DNA from: Rapana venosa
Lineage: Eukaryota; Mollusca; Gastropoda; Neogastropoda; Muricidae
Assembly (NCBI GenBank): GCA_028751875.1
Contig: CM054134.1
Coordinates: forward strand, 41,690,326 to 41,754,325
DNA: 64,000 nucleotides
Direction of reading: 5' to 3'
The position numbers and the translations under genes were made by a program. The notes under the pieces are model-generated. The model had not been told where the DNA came from, did no database searches, and was given only the letters and a program-made list of their open reading frames with translations. This document shows, in pieces, positions 1 through 9,400 of this stretch. How positions within the stretch are numbered: the first letter of the stretch is position 1; every line of letters starts with the position of its first letter.

Positions 1-1554
1 GCAAGACTTCAAAAATGCCTCCATCATACATCTATACAAGAACAAAGGAAACCGCCAGGCCTGTGACAACCACAGAGGAATATCCCTGCTGTCGCAGGCA
101 AGGTCCTGGCCAGAGTACTGCTGAACCGGCTCATAGTCCACCTTGAGCAAGACCTTCTTCCAGAGAGTCAATGTGGCTTCCGGAAAGATCGCGGGACTAT
201 CGACATGGTGTTTGCTGCCAGGCAGCTCCAAGAGAAGTGTCAGGAACAAACACTGACCTCTACTCCACCTTTGTTGATCTGACCAAGGCCTTCGATACTA
301 TTAGCAGAGAGGGTCTATGGAGAATCATGGCGAAGTACGGCTGCCCAAGAAAATTCATCGCCATCATACGTCAGTTTCATGATGGTATGCTGGCCAGAGT
401 ACAAGACAACCGAGAGGCATCTGAACCCTTCCCAGTCACCAACGGAGTAAAGCAGGGCTGTGTTCTTGCTCCCACCCTGTTCAGCCTCATGTTTTCGGCA
501 ATGCTGTCAGATGCGTTCAGAGATTCGGATGTTGGTGTCAGCATCAGGTACAGGTATGATGGATCACTCTTCAATCTCAGGAGGCTTCAAGCAAAAACCA
601 AGGTCTCAACAGATATCATCAACGACTTCCTGTTTGCTGATGATTGCGCCCTCAATGCTGCTTCTGAAGCTGACATGCAAGACAGTATTGACAAGTTCTC
701 TGACGCTTGCGACAACTTTGGATTGACAATCGGTACCAAGAAGACTGAAGTAATGCACCAACCAGCCCCAGGGAAGCCCTACGTTGAACCAAACATCTCC
801 GTAAATAGACATAGACTCAAAGCAGTGGACAAATTTACTTATCTTTGCAGTACCCTCTCCCGCACAGTAGTCATTGATGATGAGGTCAACACCAGACTCG
901 TCAAAGCAAGCGCTGCCTTTGGCAGACTTCGAAAGAATGTGTGGGACAGGAGAGGCATCTCAACAGAAACCAAGATCAAGGTCTACAATGCATTATGCTC
1001 ACCACCCTGCTCTATAGCTCAGAGTCATGGACAGTCTACCAACGCCATGCTAAAAAGCTGAACCACTTCCACACCACCTGTTTGAGAAAACTGTTTGGCA
1101 TCAAGTGGTAGGACAAGATCCCAGACACTGAGGTGCTCACTAGAGCAAACCTTCCCAGCATCCACACCATCCTGATGCAGACCCAGCTTCGCTGGGCGGG
1201 CCCCATGTAGTTCGGCCGACCATCAGCCCCAGAAAACTTCTGTTTGGCGAATTCACCCTGGAAAGCGCCCCCAGGGAGGCAGAAGAACGCTTCAAGGACA
1301 CTCTGAAAGCCTCACTGAAAGCCTTCAACATTGAGATAAACTCATGGGAGCAGGCAGCAATGGAGAGGCCACAGTGGCGAGCAGCTGTATGCAGTGGCGC
1401 CAAGGCCCACGAAGCAAACAGAATTGCGACAGCTGAGCAACTCAGGCAAGACAGGAAAGATAGAGCTTCCAAGTCTCCAAAAGCAGCCACTATACCCTGT
1501 CCATACTGCTCAAGAACTTTTCAAGCGCGGATTGGCCAAATAAGTCATCCATGA
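1..1554 (+). mobile_element. Decayed APE-type non-LTR retrotransposon, reverse transcriptase and C-terminal tail
   Basis: The longest open stretch (171-1061) encodes the palm of a LINE reverse transcriptase. It shows VDLTKAFDT, then NGVKQGCVLAPTLFS, then the catalytic FADD (residues 155-158, base 633), then a thumb/connection region. Upstream, 2-90 reads DFKNASIIHLYKNKG and NHRGISLL in another frame, so at least two frameshifts lie before base 245. Downstream the frame is closed by stops near 1059, 1109 and 1207, but homology resumes to 1554, where CPYCSRTFQARIGQISH begins a C2H2-like finger that stops before its second histidine. The element therefore runs off the left edge and is cut off at about 1550. 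RT identity is clear; the clade is not assigned. It is not a working gene. Confidence 0.85.
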
Positions 1555-1620
1555 GGTTTCGGAATGTTTTACCATATTCTATGAACTTCTAGAAGTTTCC
1601 AGAATGGTTTACAGTAGTCT
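1555..1620. other. Left piece of an LTR-like or promoter-like fragment
   Basis: This short AT-rich stretch abruptly ends the zinc-finger tail of the upstream LINE. Its theme (TTCTAGA, then TTTCCA, then ATGGTTTACAGTAG) recurs once more at 4884-4920, on the far side of the RTE insertion. The two pieces were contiguous before that insertion. LTR identity is an inference from TATA-like and AATAAA signals in the right piece. Confidence 0.4.
1587..1604. promoter_or_regulatory. Perfect four-unit heat-shock-element motif
   Basis: The 18 bases TTCTAGAAGTTTCCAGAA match the HSF trimer-binding consensus TTCnnGAAnnTTCnnGAA without a mismatch. The related copy at 4885-4900 keeps TTC..GAG..TTC but loses the last GAA. 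The motif match is directly visible; binding and heat response are inference. Confidence 0.5.
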
Positions 1621-1633
1621 AATAAGTTCTAGA
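1621..1633 (+). repeat. Target-site duplication, left copy (aataagttctaga)
   Basis: These thirteen bases recur exactly at 4879-4891, directly after the (TAAGG)4 tail of the RTE element. Exact flanking repeats mark both ends of the insertion. Confidence 0.85.
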
Positions 1634-1874
1634 CCTCGCGCTGGGACTGCACGGCGTAGAGGCGCGTCTCCCGGGTGGCGGATGGGAGATTGCACCGTGG
1701 ACCAACGCAGTCTAAGGGAAGGCCACCCTGACAGAAAACCACTGGCCCTCCAAGTATGGGGGTTGGGCAGAAGGCCAACTACCTACTCCCGGAAAAAAAT
1801 TAAAAGTTACAGAAACTATTAACATCACTTCAAATCAAGCCCTGGGGGGAGCGGGGATCGCCGGTACTGGCATC

Positions 1875-2687
1875 ATGACGACGATGGGTGAAAGCCTGCG
1901 GGAAGCTCACCGTCCGACAAGGTCCTTTGCAAGCCCCAAAACTACCCTTAACATCCGACATTGGAACGTTAGGACAATGTACAGAGGAGGCGCAGCAGCA
2001 CAGATCGCGAGAGAGATGGCAGAATACCAACTGCACATTCTTGGAATCAGCGAGTCCAGATGGACAGGAGCTGGAAAAATTAAGCTAGCATCAGGACAGA
2101 CAGTGATATACAGTGGAGACGAACAACTACACGAGGGAGGAGTCGCCATCATGATGAGCCAGGACGCAGTGAAGTCTCTCATGGAATGGACACCAGTCAA
2201 CAAGAGGATCATTATAGCAAGATTCTACTCCAAATACAGACGGATGACAGTTATACAAGTGTACGCACCGCACAACGAGAGGGAAGACTAGGAAAAGGAG
2301 CAGTTCTACCAACAACTCCAGGAAACAGCGGACGGGTGCAACAAGAACGACATCATCATCATCATGGGAGACTTAAACGTAAAAGTGGGAAATGACAACA
2401 CTGGATACGAAAGGACAATGGGTACTCATGGACTTGGGAGACAGAACGACAATGGACAGAGACTATGCGAGTTTAGCCAGCTGAATGGACTAGTTATCAC
2501 AGGAACTCTATTCCCACACAAAGACATTCACAAAGCAACATGGACATCAGCGGACGGAAGAGTGAAAAACCAAATTGACCACCTATTGATCAGCAGACAG
2601 TGGAGATCATCAGTACAAGACTGCCGAGTACAGGGGGGAGCAAATACCAACAGCGATCACTACCTGGTGAAGACGAGGATAAATTAG
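1875..2687 (+). pseudogene. RTE endonuclease domain with one nonsense codon
   Basis: A single reading frame from ATG at 1875 to 2687 carries the AP-endonuclease signature: NVRTM near the start, GISESRWTG, VQVYAPHNE-like text, IMGDLNVKVG (catalytic Asp and Asn), TWTSADGRVKNQIDHLL and SDHYLV (terminal His). It is interrupted only by an in-frame TAG at 2289-2291; the following bases continue the same frame into EKEQFYQQLQ. After 2687 the homology continues in another frame, so a frameshift separates it from the linker. In cells such domains nick target DNA for target-primed reverse transcription. Confidence 0.85.
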
Positions 2688-2699
2688 ACTCAGCTCACG

Positions 2700-4861
2700 C
2701 AGAAACAACAACAACACCAAGACAAGACTGGACGTTGAACGACTGAAGGACGAAGATATAAGAAAGAAATTCTGCAACGCAGTGAAGACCAAACTCGAAG
2801 AGAACAGAACCGAAACTGAAGATGTAGAAGAGGTGTGGGAATATCAGAAGAACGCCTACATCAAATCAGCAGAAGAGGTCCTTGGCTACAGAAAGGGGAA
2901 GAGCAAGTCATGGATCAGTGAGAATAGCTGGAAGCTGATCGATGAGAAGAAGCGCATCAACATAAGAATCAACAGTACACACTCGGAGAGGATACAGAAT
3001 AGAATGAAGGAAACATACAAGGAAAAAGACAAGGAGGTGAAAAGAAGCGTAGGAGAGGACAAGAGGAGATGGATGTCAGAAAAAGCAGAGGAGAGCGCAG
3101 AAACGCAGCAGAGAATGGGAGACAGAAAGAACTGTACAGCATTGTGAAACAGCTCACCAACCAAGGCACTAGACCCGTAGCAGCAGTGAAGAATAAAAAC
3201 GGGGAGCTGCTAAAGAATCAAGAGGCCACGCTGAGGAGATGGGGGAGAACACTTCCAGGAAGTTCTCAACAGGGATGCACCGATGAACCACCAACATGAT
3301 GACCAGGGGGAGGTGGAAGAACTAGACATCTCAGCAGAAGAACCAAAACCCTCCATGAAATCAAGAAAGCACTGAAGACCCTAAGGAACGGAAAAAACAC
3401 CAGGAGCAGACCAGATCACAGCAGAGATGCTAAAAGCAGACATTGAACAGACCGGCAAGGAACTGAAACGGATATTTGACCTCGTCTGGGAAAAGGAGAC
3501 AGTACCAACACAATGGACGAAAGGACTCATATGCAAGATTCCAAAGAAAGGAAATCTTCAGGAGTGTGGAAATGGCGTGGGATTACACTACTACCCTTGG
3601 CCAGTAAGGTGCTCAGCAAGATTTATCATCAACAGAAATACAAGGGGAAATAGACGCATCTCTCAGAAAAGAACAAGCTGGATTTCGAAAGGGGAGGGGG
3701 AACTGTCGGCCAAATATTTATACTCAGGAACATCTTGGAACAAGTCAACGAATGGAACGCGACCCTTTTACATACACTTCATTAACTTTGAAAAGGCCTT
3801 TGACTCCATACACCGAGACAGTCTTGGATCATCATGCGTCAATATGGAATCCCACAGAAAAAATCATCCAGATGGTCAGAGACAATGTACGAGGACTTTC
3901 AGTGCTCCGTCATTGTGACAACGAAAACAACAGACTGGTTCCCAGTGATTACCGGGGTGAAACAGGGATGCTGCATGTCAGGATTCTCTTCTTCTTGTGA
4001 TAGACTGGGTGATGAGAAGAACAGTGGGAAGGTGAGAGAAATGGGATAAGATGGAACTCATGAACATGTTAGAAGACCTGACTTGCAGGGCGACATCGCC
4101 TCCTTTCATCAACCCTGAACCATCTACAACACAAAACTAAAAGACTGGAAGACAAGGCAGCAAAGGTTGGACTCAAGCTGAATGGACAGAAGTGCAAAGC
4201 CATGAAAGTAACAGCAGGAACATCGACGGCTGAGGGTTGGAGATCAGGAAGTTGAAGAGGTGGAGAACTTCACTATCTCGGAGCAAACGTCACCAAAGAC
4301 GGAGGAGGAACAGCAGACCTCAAGAAGAGAGTAGCACTGGCCAGTGCGCAGATGAAACGATTATCCAAATCTGGCAAATGGGAGACATCGGCAGAAAAAC
4401 CCAAAACATCCCTTTTCAAGAGCCTTGTTTTGTCAGTTCTTCTCTACGGATGTGAGACCTGGAAATTAACGAAAGGAGAAGAAGAGAAACTAGACATTTT
4501 CCAAACCAAATGTCTGAGGAGAATCTTCAAGATCCCATGGCAAGAACACATTGCCAACAAGACAGTCTTGGAAATAGCAGGAGCAGAAAAAATCAGCCAG
4601 GAGATTAGAAGACGGAGATGGAACTGGATCGGACATGTCCTAAGAAAGGACAGGAGTGACGACTGTGCTGTTGCCCGCAGATGGACACCTGAAGGGAGAA
4701 GGAAAAGGGGACACCCAAAAACAACATGGCGACGAATGGTAGAAGAGCGGAACGACGCAGGCTGGAGCACGTGGAACGCTGCACGATGCACAGCTACAGA
4801 CCGGAACCAGTGGAGGAATGACGTTCGAGCCTTGTGTGCCTCCTGGCACAGAGAGAATTAA
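2700..4861 (+). pseudogene. RTE linker and reverse transcriptase, multiply frameshifted
   Basis: The linker is open at 2782-3147. Reverse-transcriptase text then appears in pieces: AEMLKADIEQ and PTQWTKGLICKIPKKG (3427-3560), FINFEKAFDSIHRD (about 3777-3815), VITGVKQGCCMSGF (about 3945-3990). The region expected to hold the catalytic FADD box is near 4078-4100, where the best frame reads LQGDIA, so the first aspartate is lost. The last part (4352-4861) is intact: LLYGCETWKL, then RRRRWNWIGHVLRKD, then a W/R-rich tail ending in ALCASWHREN, typical of RTE C-termini. Confidence 0.82.
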
Positions 4862-4878
4862 GGTAAGGTAAGGTAAGG

Positions 4879-4891
4879 AATAAGTTCTAGA
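4879..4891 (+). repeat. Target-site duplication, right copy
   Basis: Exact repeat of 1621-1633, adjoining the tail of the RTE element. Confidence 0.85.
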
Positions 4892-5190
4892 GGCTTCCAT
4901 AATGATTTACAGTAGGCCTAACCAAAGATGTTTGTGTAGTTTCGTAATGTTCTGGCCCCAGTATAAGTCACGAACTGATCGAGCTCTTATTTAGTGAGAG
5001 TAGCTAGTCACAGAGTTTGGGTTGTTCATCCAAGATGTTTGTTCAAAGGATATTTCCTTTTTATTTTGGAACTTGTACTGGAAATGAATATCGTTTTGAA
5101 CTGGTTCAGTAGAATAAAAGAAATCAAACTTGATTCCTGAGTCAATTAAATTGTGCTCTGTCTGGATGGGATTCACGAGAGATAGGAACC
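4892..5190 (+). other. Right piece of the LTR-like fragment
   Basis: It contains TATAAGT at 4962-4968 and AATAAA at 5113-5118, about 150 bases apart, in the order promoter then polyadenylation signal, as in an LTR. No primer-binding site, polypurine tract or coding region was recognised, so a solo or truncated LTR is a guess. Confidence 0.3.
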
Positions 5191-5221
5191 AACTCTTGGC
5201 ATTTTAGAAGCTTTCTTCTAC

Positions 5222-5354
5222 CCCTACTGGAGTGCTCTCATAACGAAGAGTTTGTGTGTGTGTGTTCTTTCTTTAATTTAACGTCTGTTCACTGAAGGTG
5301 ATATTAGACCAAAGATAAAGTGTTACAATATATAGAGAACGTGTGTGTGCATGC

Positions 5355-5393
<39 letters not shown>

Positions 5394-5640
5394 ACCTATT
5401 AGTGTCTGTGCACTAGGCTAGATAAAAGAAAAAACAACAAAGAAATTATGGGAGGAACGGGATGGGGGGCATTGAACAGCTTAAACTGCAGCAAGAACAA
5501 TTACAAAAGTTTGCCAACAGGGCTTCTAACTAAACAACTATCTCCAACATAACCACATTATCGGCCAATAATTGTTCAAATGACATATTTGAAATCTTTA
5601 CTTGTGTGTGTGTTGTGTGTGTGTGTGTGTGTGTTTCAGG
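5222..5640. repeat. TG microsatellites in otherwise plain sequence
   Basis: TG runs lie at about 5250-5264, 5353-5389 and 5603-5634. Between them I see no coding or structured element. Confidence 0.7.
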
Positions 5641-5703
5641 TGAAGCTGAGGGCTAATGCTAGCATATTTTTGGCAGATGACAAAACACAGCCACAGAACT
5701 CAT

Positions 5704-6028
5704 GGGGACAGGATAGCCTGGTGGTTAGAATGATGCGCATCGCGCTCGTGATCTCCTGACCGGGGTTCGAATCTCGTTCAAGAGGATTTTTCCTCTAGAG
5801 TTAACATCAGTGCCGACTCCACTCTGCCCAAAAGTCCGTCGGATGAGATTATAAACCGAGGTCCCGTAGGTGAACGCATGCAGAAGATCTTGGGCACTGG
5901 AACCCGTGTGCTGGTGGGAACGGATGACAACTTACAAAACTGCATACACATGGGGACTGGGTGTGAAAAAAGTACAAGAGTGCTTATTCCATTATCCTCG
6001 AAATAAAAGAATGAATAAAATAAAAACA
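5704..6028 (+). mobile_element. tRNA-headed SINE, family A, copy 1
   Basis: The head shows an A box-like TAGCCTGGTGGTTAGAA and a B box GGTTCGAATCTCG (5764 on). The central region reads GATGAGATTATAAACCGAGG and the 3' end is ATTATCCTCGAAATAAAAGAAT. Further copies lie at 10982, 13877 (minus), 54978 (minus), 57521 and 63913 (minus). It sits about 390 bases upstream of the proposed SF1 start codon. Confidence 0.8.
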
Positions 6029-6416
6029 ACGGACCATAAAACTCATCGATTGACCTCACATCTAGGCTGTACATGGGCTGTGCAGTACTTTCCTGCCCAG
6101 GCAGAATTGTGCTAGGCCCCTAGGCCTATTTTGGGGGGGTCCCAGAAGCTCAAATGGGATTCATTACTTGCGACCACAGTCCATAAATTGGATAAGTCGG
6201 CTGGGACTCTGATATTATCTCAAACGAAAAAAATAACAGTTCGCTCGAAATAAAAGAATAAATAGGCTAAATATAGGTCTAGTCTAGGCCTTAAATTAAA
6301 AAAAAAATCCCACAAAGCAACACAACGTCATTTCCGGCTTCATTGACAGGTTGAGCGGTGGAAGACACCGAACGAAGCAATTTTGTTGGAATTCAGAGTC
6401 AGTTTTGTCATTGACC

Positions 6417-6456
6417 ATGTTCGGAGCTCCGCAGGGACTTAAACGCCCTCTAGACA
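6417..6456 (+). CDS. SF1: SF1 coding exon 1 (residues 1-13), proposed start
   Basis: ATG at 6417 with A at -3 encodes [13 protein letters not shown] and ends on one base at a GTAAGA donor. That leaves exactly the phase exon 2 needs: the split codon becomes ATG. The 100 bases before it are richer in CpG than the flanks, as for a 5' UTR. The assignment rests on phase and position, not on strong homology, and lies 9.3 kb from exon 2. Confidence 0.55.
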
Positions 6457-9400
6457 GTAAGATTGGTTTGTTGTTGCTTTTATATCTCGAAGTGATTGTG
6501 TTTGTTACTATGCTTTCGTTGTTAATGAATGCCAACATGGCTGAAACTGAAAGCTTTGCCTTGTTACATAAACTGCAGGACTCGTCCTGAATATTAGTAG
6601 TGTTCAGCTAAATTGGCTTTGATTATTCAAGATGGATTTTACGAATTTATTCAATTGTACTTAATTGATGGGTATAATTTATGTTTATTTGGTAAGAGAA
6701 GTGAGAGAATATGAGATAGTTTTGGCTCTTCAGTTTCTACCATGTCCTTCCGCTCCACCTATAGAAACGTGGTGCGCATGCGTGCCTACATGGCTTTGGT
6801 ACACTCCTGCTTTAGATTTTTTGCCTGTTTGGCTACACACCAGCAATAATAAATCGCTCATTTCTTTCTGTTTTTCCATGCCACTTATATTCGTACAAAT
6901 AAAAACCACTTTTTGTGAATGACAAGCCTCTGACTCAACATGTGATTTTGAAAATTTGGTAGGCTTGAAATTTTTTAATTTTTCAGCAAACATTGTACTC
7001 CCACAGCTTTGTGGTCTGATAGGTAGTTCTTTACTCAATTACTGCAATATGCTTGCAAGGGGTCAACATTGTAGGAATACAAGCAATCTTTGATGATATT
7101 TCCAACTTTCTCATGACTACCTAGTATTGCTCTATGTCCTCAATCCCAATAACAAGTGCACAGTACATTTTGTCATACTTTAAAAAATCTCTGAAAATCA
7201 CCAACATTGTTTTCCACTCCAACTCTATAGAAGATAATTCATGACCCACAAATTATTACCCTGTGTACCCTGTATTTTTTTCTTTAGGCAGACCTGCCTA
7301 CCCCTACGATATTATTGTATTTTTACAATTTAAAAAAAAATCCCAAATAAAATAGAAATTTACTGTAAAAAATATGATTTTGACACCCCCCCAAAACCCC
7401 CCCCCCCCAAAACCCCCCCAAAAAAAACAACCCCAACAACAACAAAAAAAACAAAACAACAACCCCAAACAAACCACAAAACCCCCCCTGAAAAAAAAAC
7501 AGGAAAAAAAAATAGTGAAACTACCGAAAAGTGTTTAAGGGATGTAACTCTTCCATGCTGATTACTTTCCTAAAAACAAACCTGGTGATTTATTTGCTAT
7601 CAAACTGTCAAAGTATGAGTGAAAGTGTTACAGTTGGTCACTAAGAGCAAGGTTGTTTTTAAGGAATCTGGTTTTGGTTTTTATCTCATTTTATGCAGGG
7701 TTGATGTGGGGTTTTTTCCCCCCAAAATCGGTGCCCATCCTGGGTTGACCCTTAATGGTTGACCAGGGCGTTGATACAGGAAATGACAGTAGAGTTGGTT
7801 TTATACCCTGTTTTACCCTGTGAGCGCTTTGATTTGTTGCTTTACAAGATTCAGCGCTATATAAATTCCATACATTATCATTATCATTATCTTTGTTAGG
7901 TCAGAGTGGTCACTTGGTACAAGTGAACTTTATCTGTTGAAAGAAGGGGGGGAGGGGGGGCATGTGGAAAGTATCAACCATGAAGATCGGGTTTCAAGAA
8001 ATCGATGGTCAAGCAGCTCTCTCTATATATATACAAGGCAGATAGGTGAAGAGGGTTGGTAGGAGGTGGGGGGGGGGGGGGGGGGGGGACTTTCACAGCC
8101 AAGTGTTCGGTCAGAGTGCAAGGGGTCCCCTCTTTTTTTTTTTAATCACTAGAAACCCTACAGCAACTGTTGTCGCCCTGTCAAAGTGATGTTTATATAT
8201 AATATAGCAGGCCTACCAGCTTCCCCCATCTTTTTCATGAACAGCCCCCCCCTTCCCCCCCATCTCTCTCTCACACACACACGCACTTGCTTTCTCTCCC
8301 TCACCCACATACACACTCTCTCTCTCTTGCCCTCTCTCTCTCTTACATACATATGCACTCACTCACACTCACACATGCTCTCTCTCTCACACATACACTC
8401 TCTCTTTTTCTCTCTCTCTCTCACACCTGTTTCATGTCGAAACGGGCAGAATTCAAATCAGCCATGCGGACGTCCATCCTGATGCTAAAACTAGTAAAAG
8501 AGCCGTGTCCTATTAGGACTGACCCTCACCTATCTCTTCTGGGGGGATCTTTTGCTACGGTGTGATGATGTGGAGACGAACCCTGGACCCCCCTCCCCTA
8601 AATCTGCTGGCCAAGCACACAAGCTGAGGCAAACCAGCTTGACAAGTGGTGCTGGTGGTCATCGCACCATCACAGGGAAATGTGCTCGGAAAACCAAAGC
8701 AAGTGCTGATGCAACCACCAGCACACCTACAACCCTACACTGTAGACAGGAGTCCTCTCCTACAGTGACTGAGGAAACAACATTTACCATGATGACGGCC
8801 AAGATATAGAAAGTGAACTTGTTAAAGACAACAACAGAGAGTATGAAGAACCAGATGCAAGTGTTGACAGTGTTGATGCCTTAAAAGAGGAAATGTGTGG
8901 TATTAGACAAGACGTTAACAATCTTAGGACTGAAAATGCAGAGTTGAAACAATCAAATACAGAACTAATGGATAGGGTGGGAAAATTAGAAAAGAGAGCA
9001 GATGATCAAGGACAGTCAAGGTGGAACATCATAATTATTCATGGCATGGAAAAGAAAAGTAATGAGACTGGAGCTGACTGTGAAATGGTTGTAAAAAATC
9101 TTTCGGAAAAAATGGATGTAGCAGATGTCAAGTTTGATAGAGTGCACAGGATAAATTCTAAATCCAACTCCCCCATTATTGCCAGGTGTTGTTTCTATCA
9201 AGATAAGTTTAGGATATTGAAGGCAAAAACTTGTCTGAAAGGTTCAAGGATTTTTTTAGATGAACGATTTTCCCAAACTGTCACAGTTTTTGAGAAATTG
9301 GGAAATTGGCCCATATTTGGGAAGAGTCTGGGGCAGACAAAAAAATGTGGAATGGCTTTGTCATTTGATCATTAAGGGCAAAAGGGTGATTTTTAATGAT

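Larger units (their letters stand above)
1634..4878 (+). mobile_element. Full-length but dead RTE-type LINE (3.2 kb)
   Basis: A 13-bp target-site duplication bounds this element, which carries an AP endonuclease followed by a reverse transcriptase and ends in a (TAAGG)4 tail at 4859-4878. Length, domain order and the near absence of a 3' UTR fit the RTE clade: the TAA stop at 4859-4861 is the first unit of the tail. The first 240 bases are a GC-richer leader. Coding capacity is broken by a nonsense codon, several frameshifts and a damaged catalytic motif, so it cannot move by itself. It landed in the LTR-like fragment after that fragment had replaced the end of the upstream LINE. Confidence 0.88.

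Noticed and set aside
171..1061. Host reverse-transcriptase gene
   Set aside because: Flanked by frameshifted and stop-containing LINE sequence; a decayed retrotransposon.
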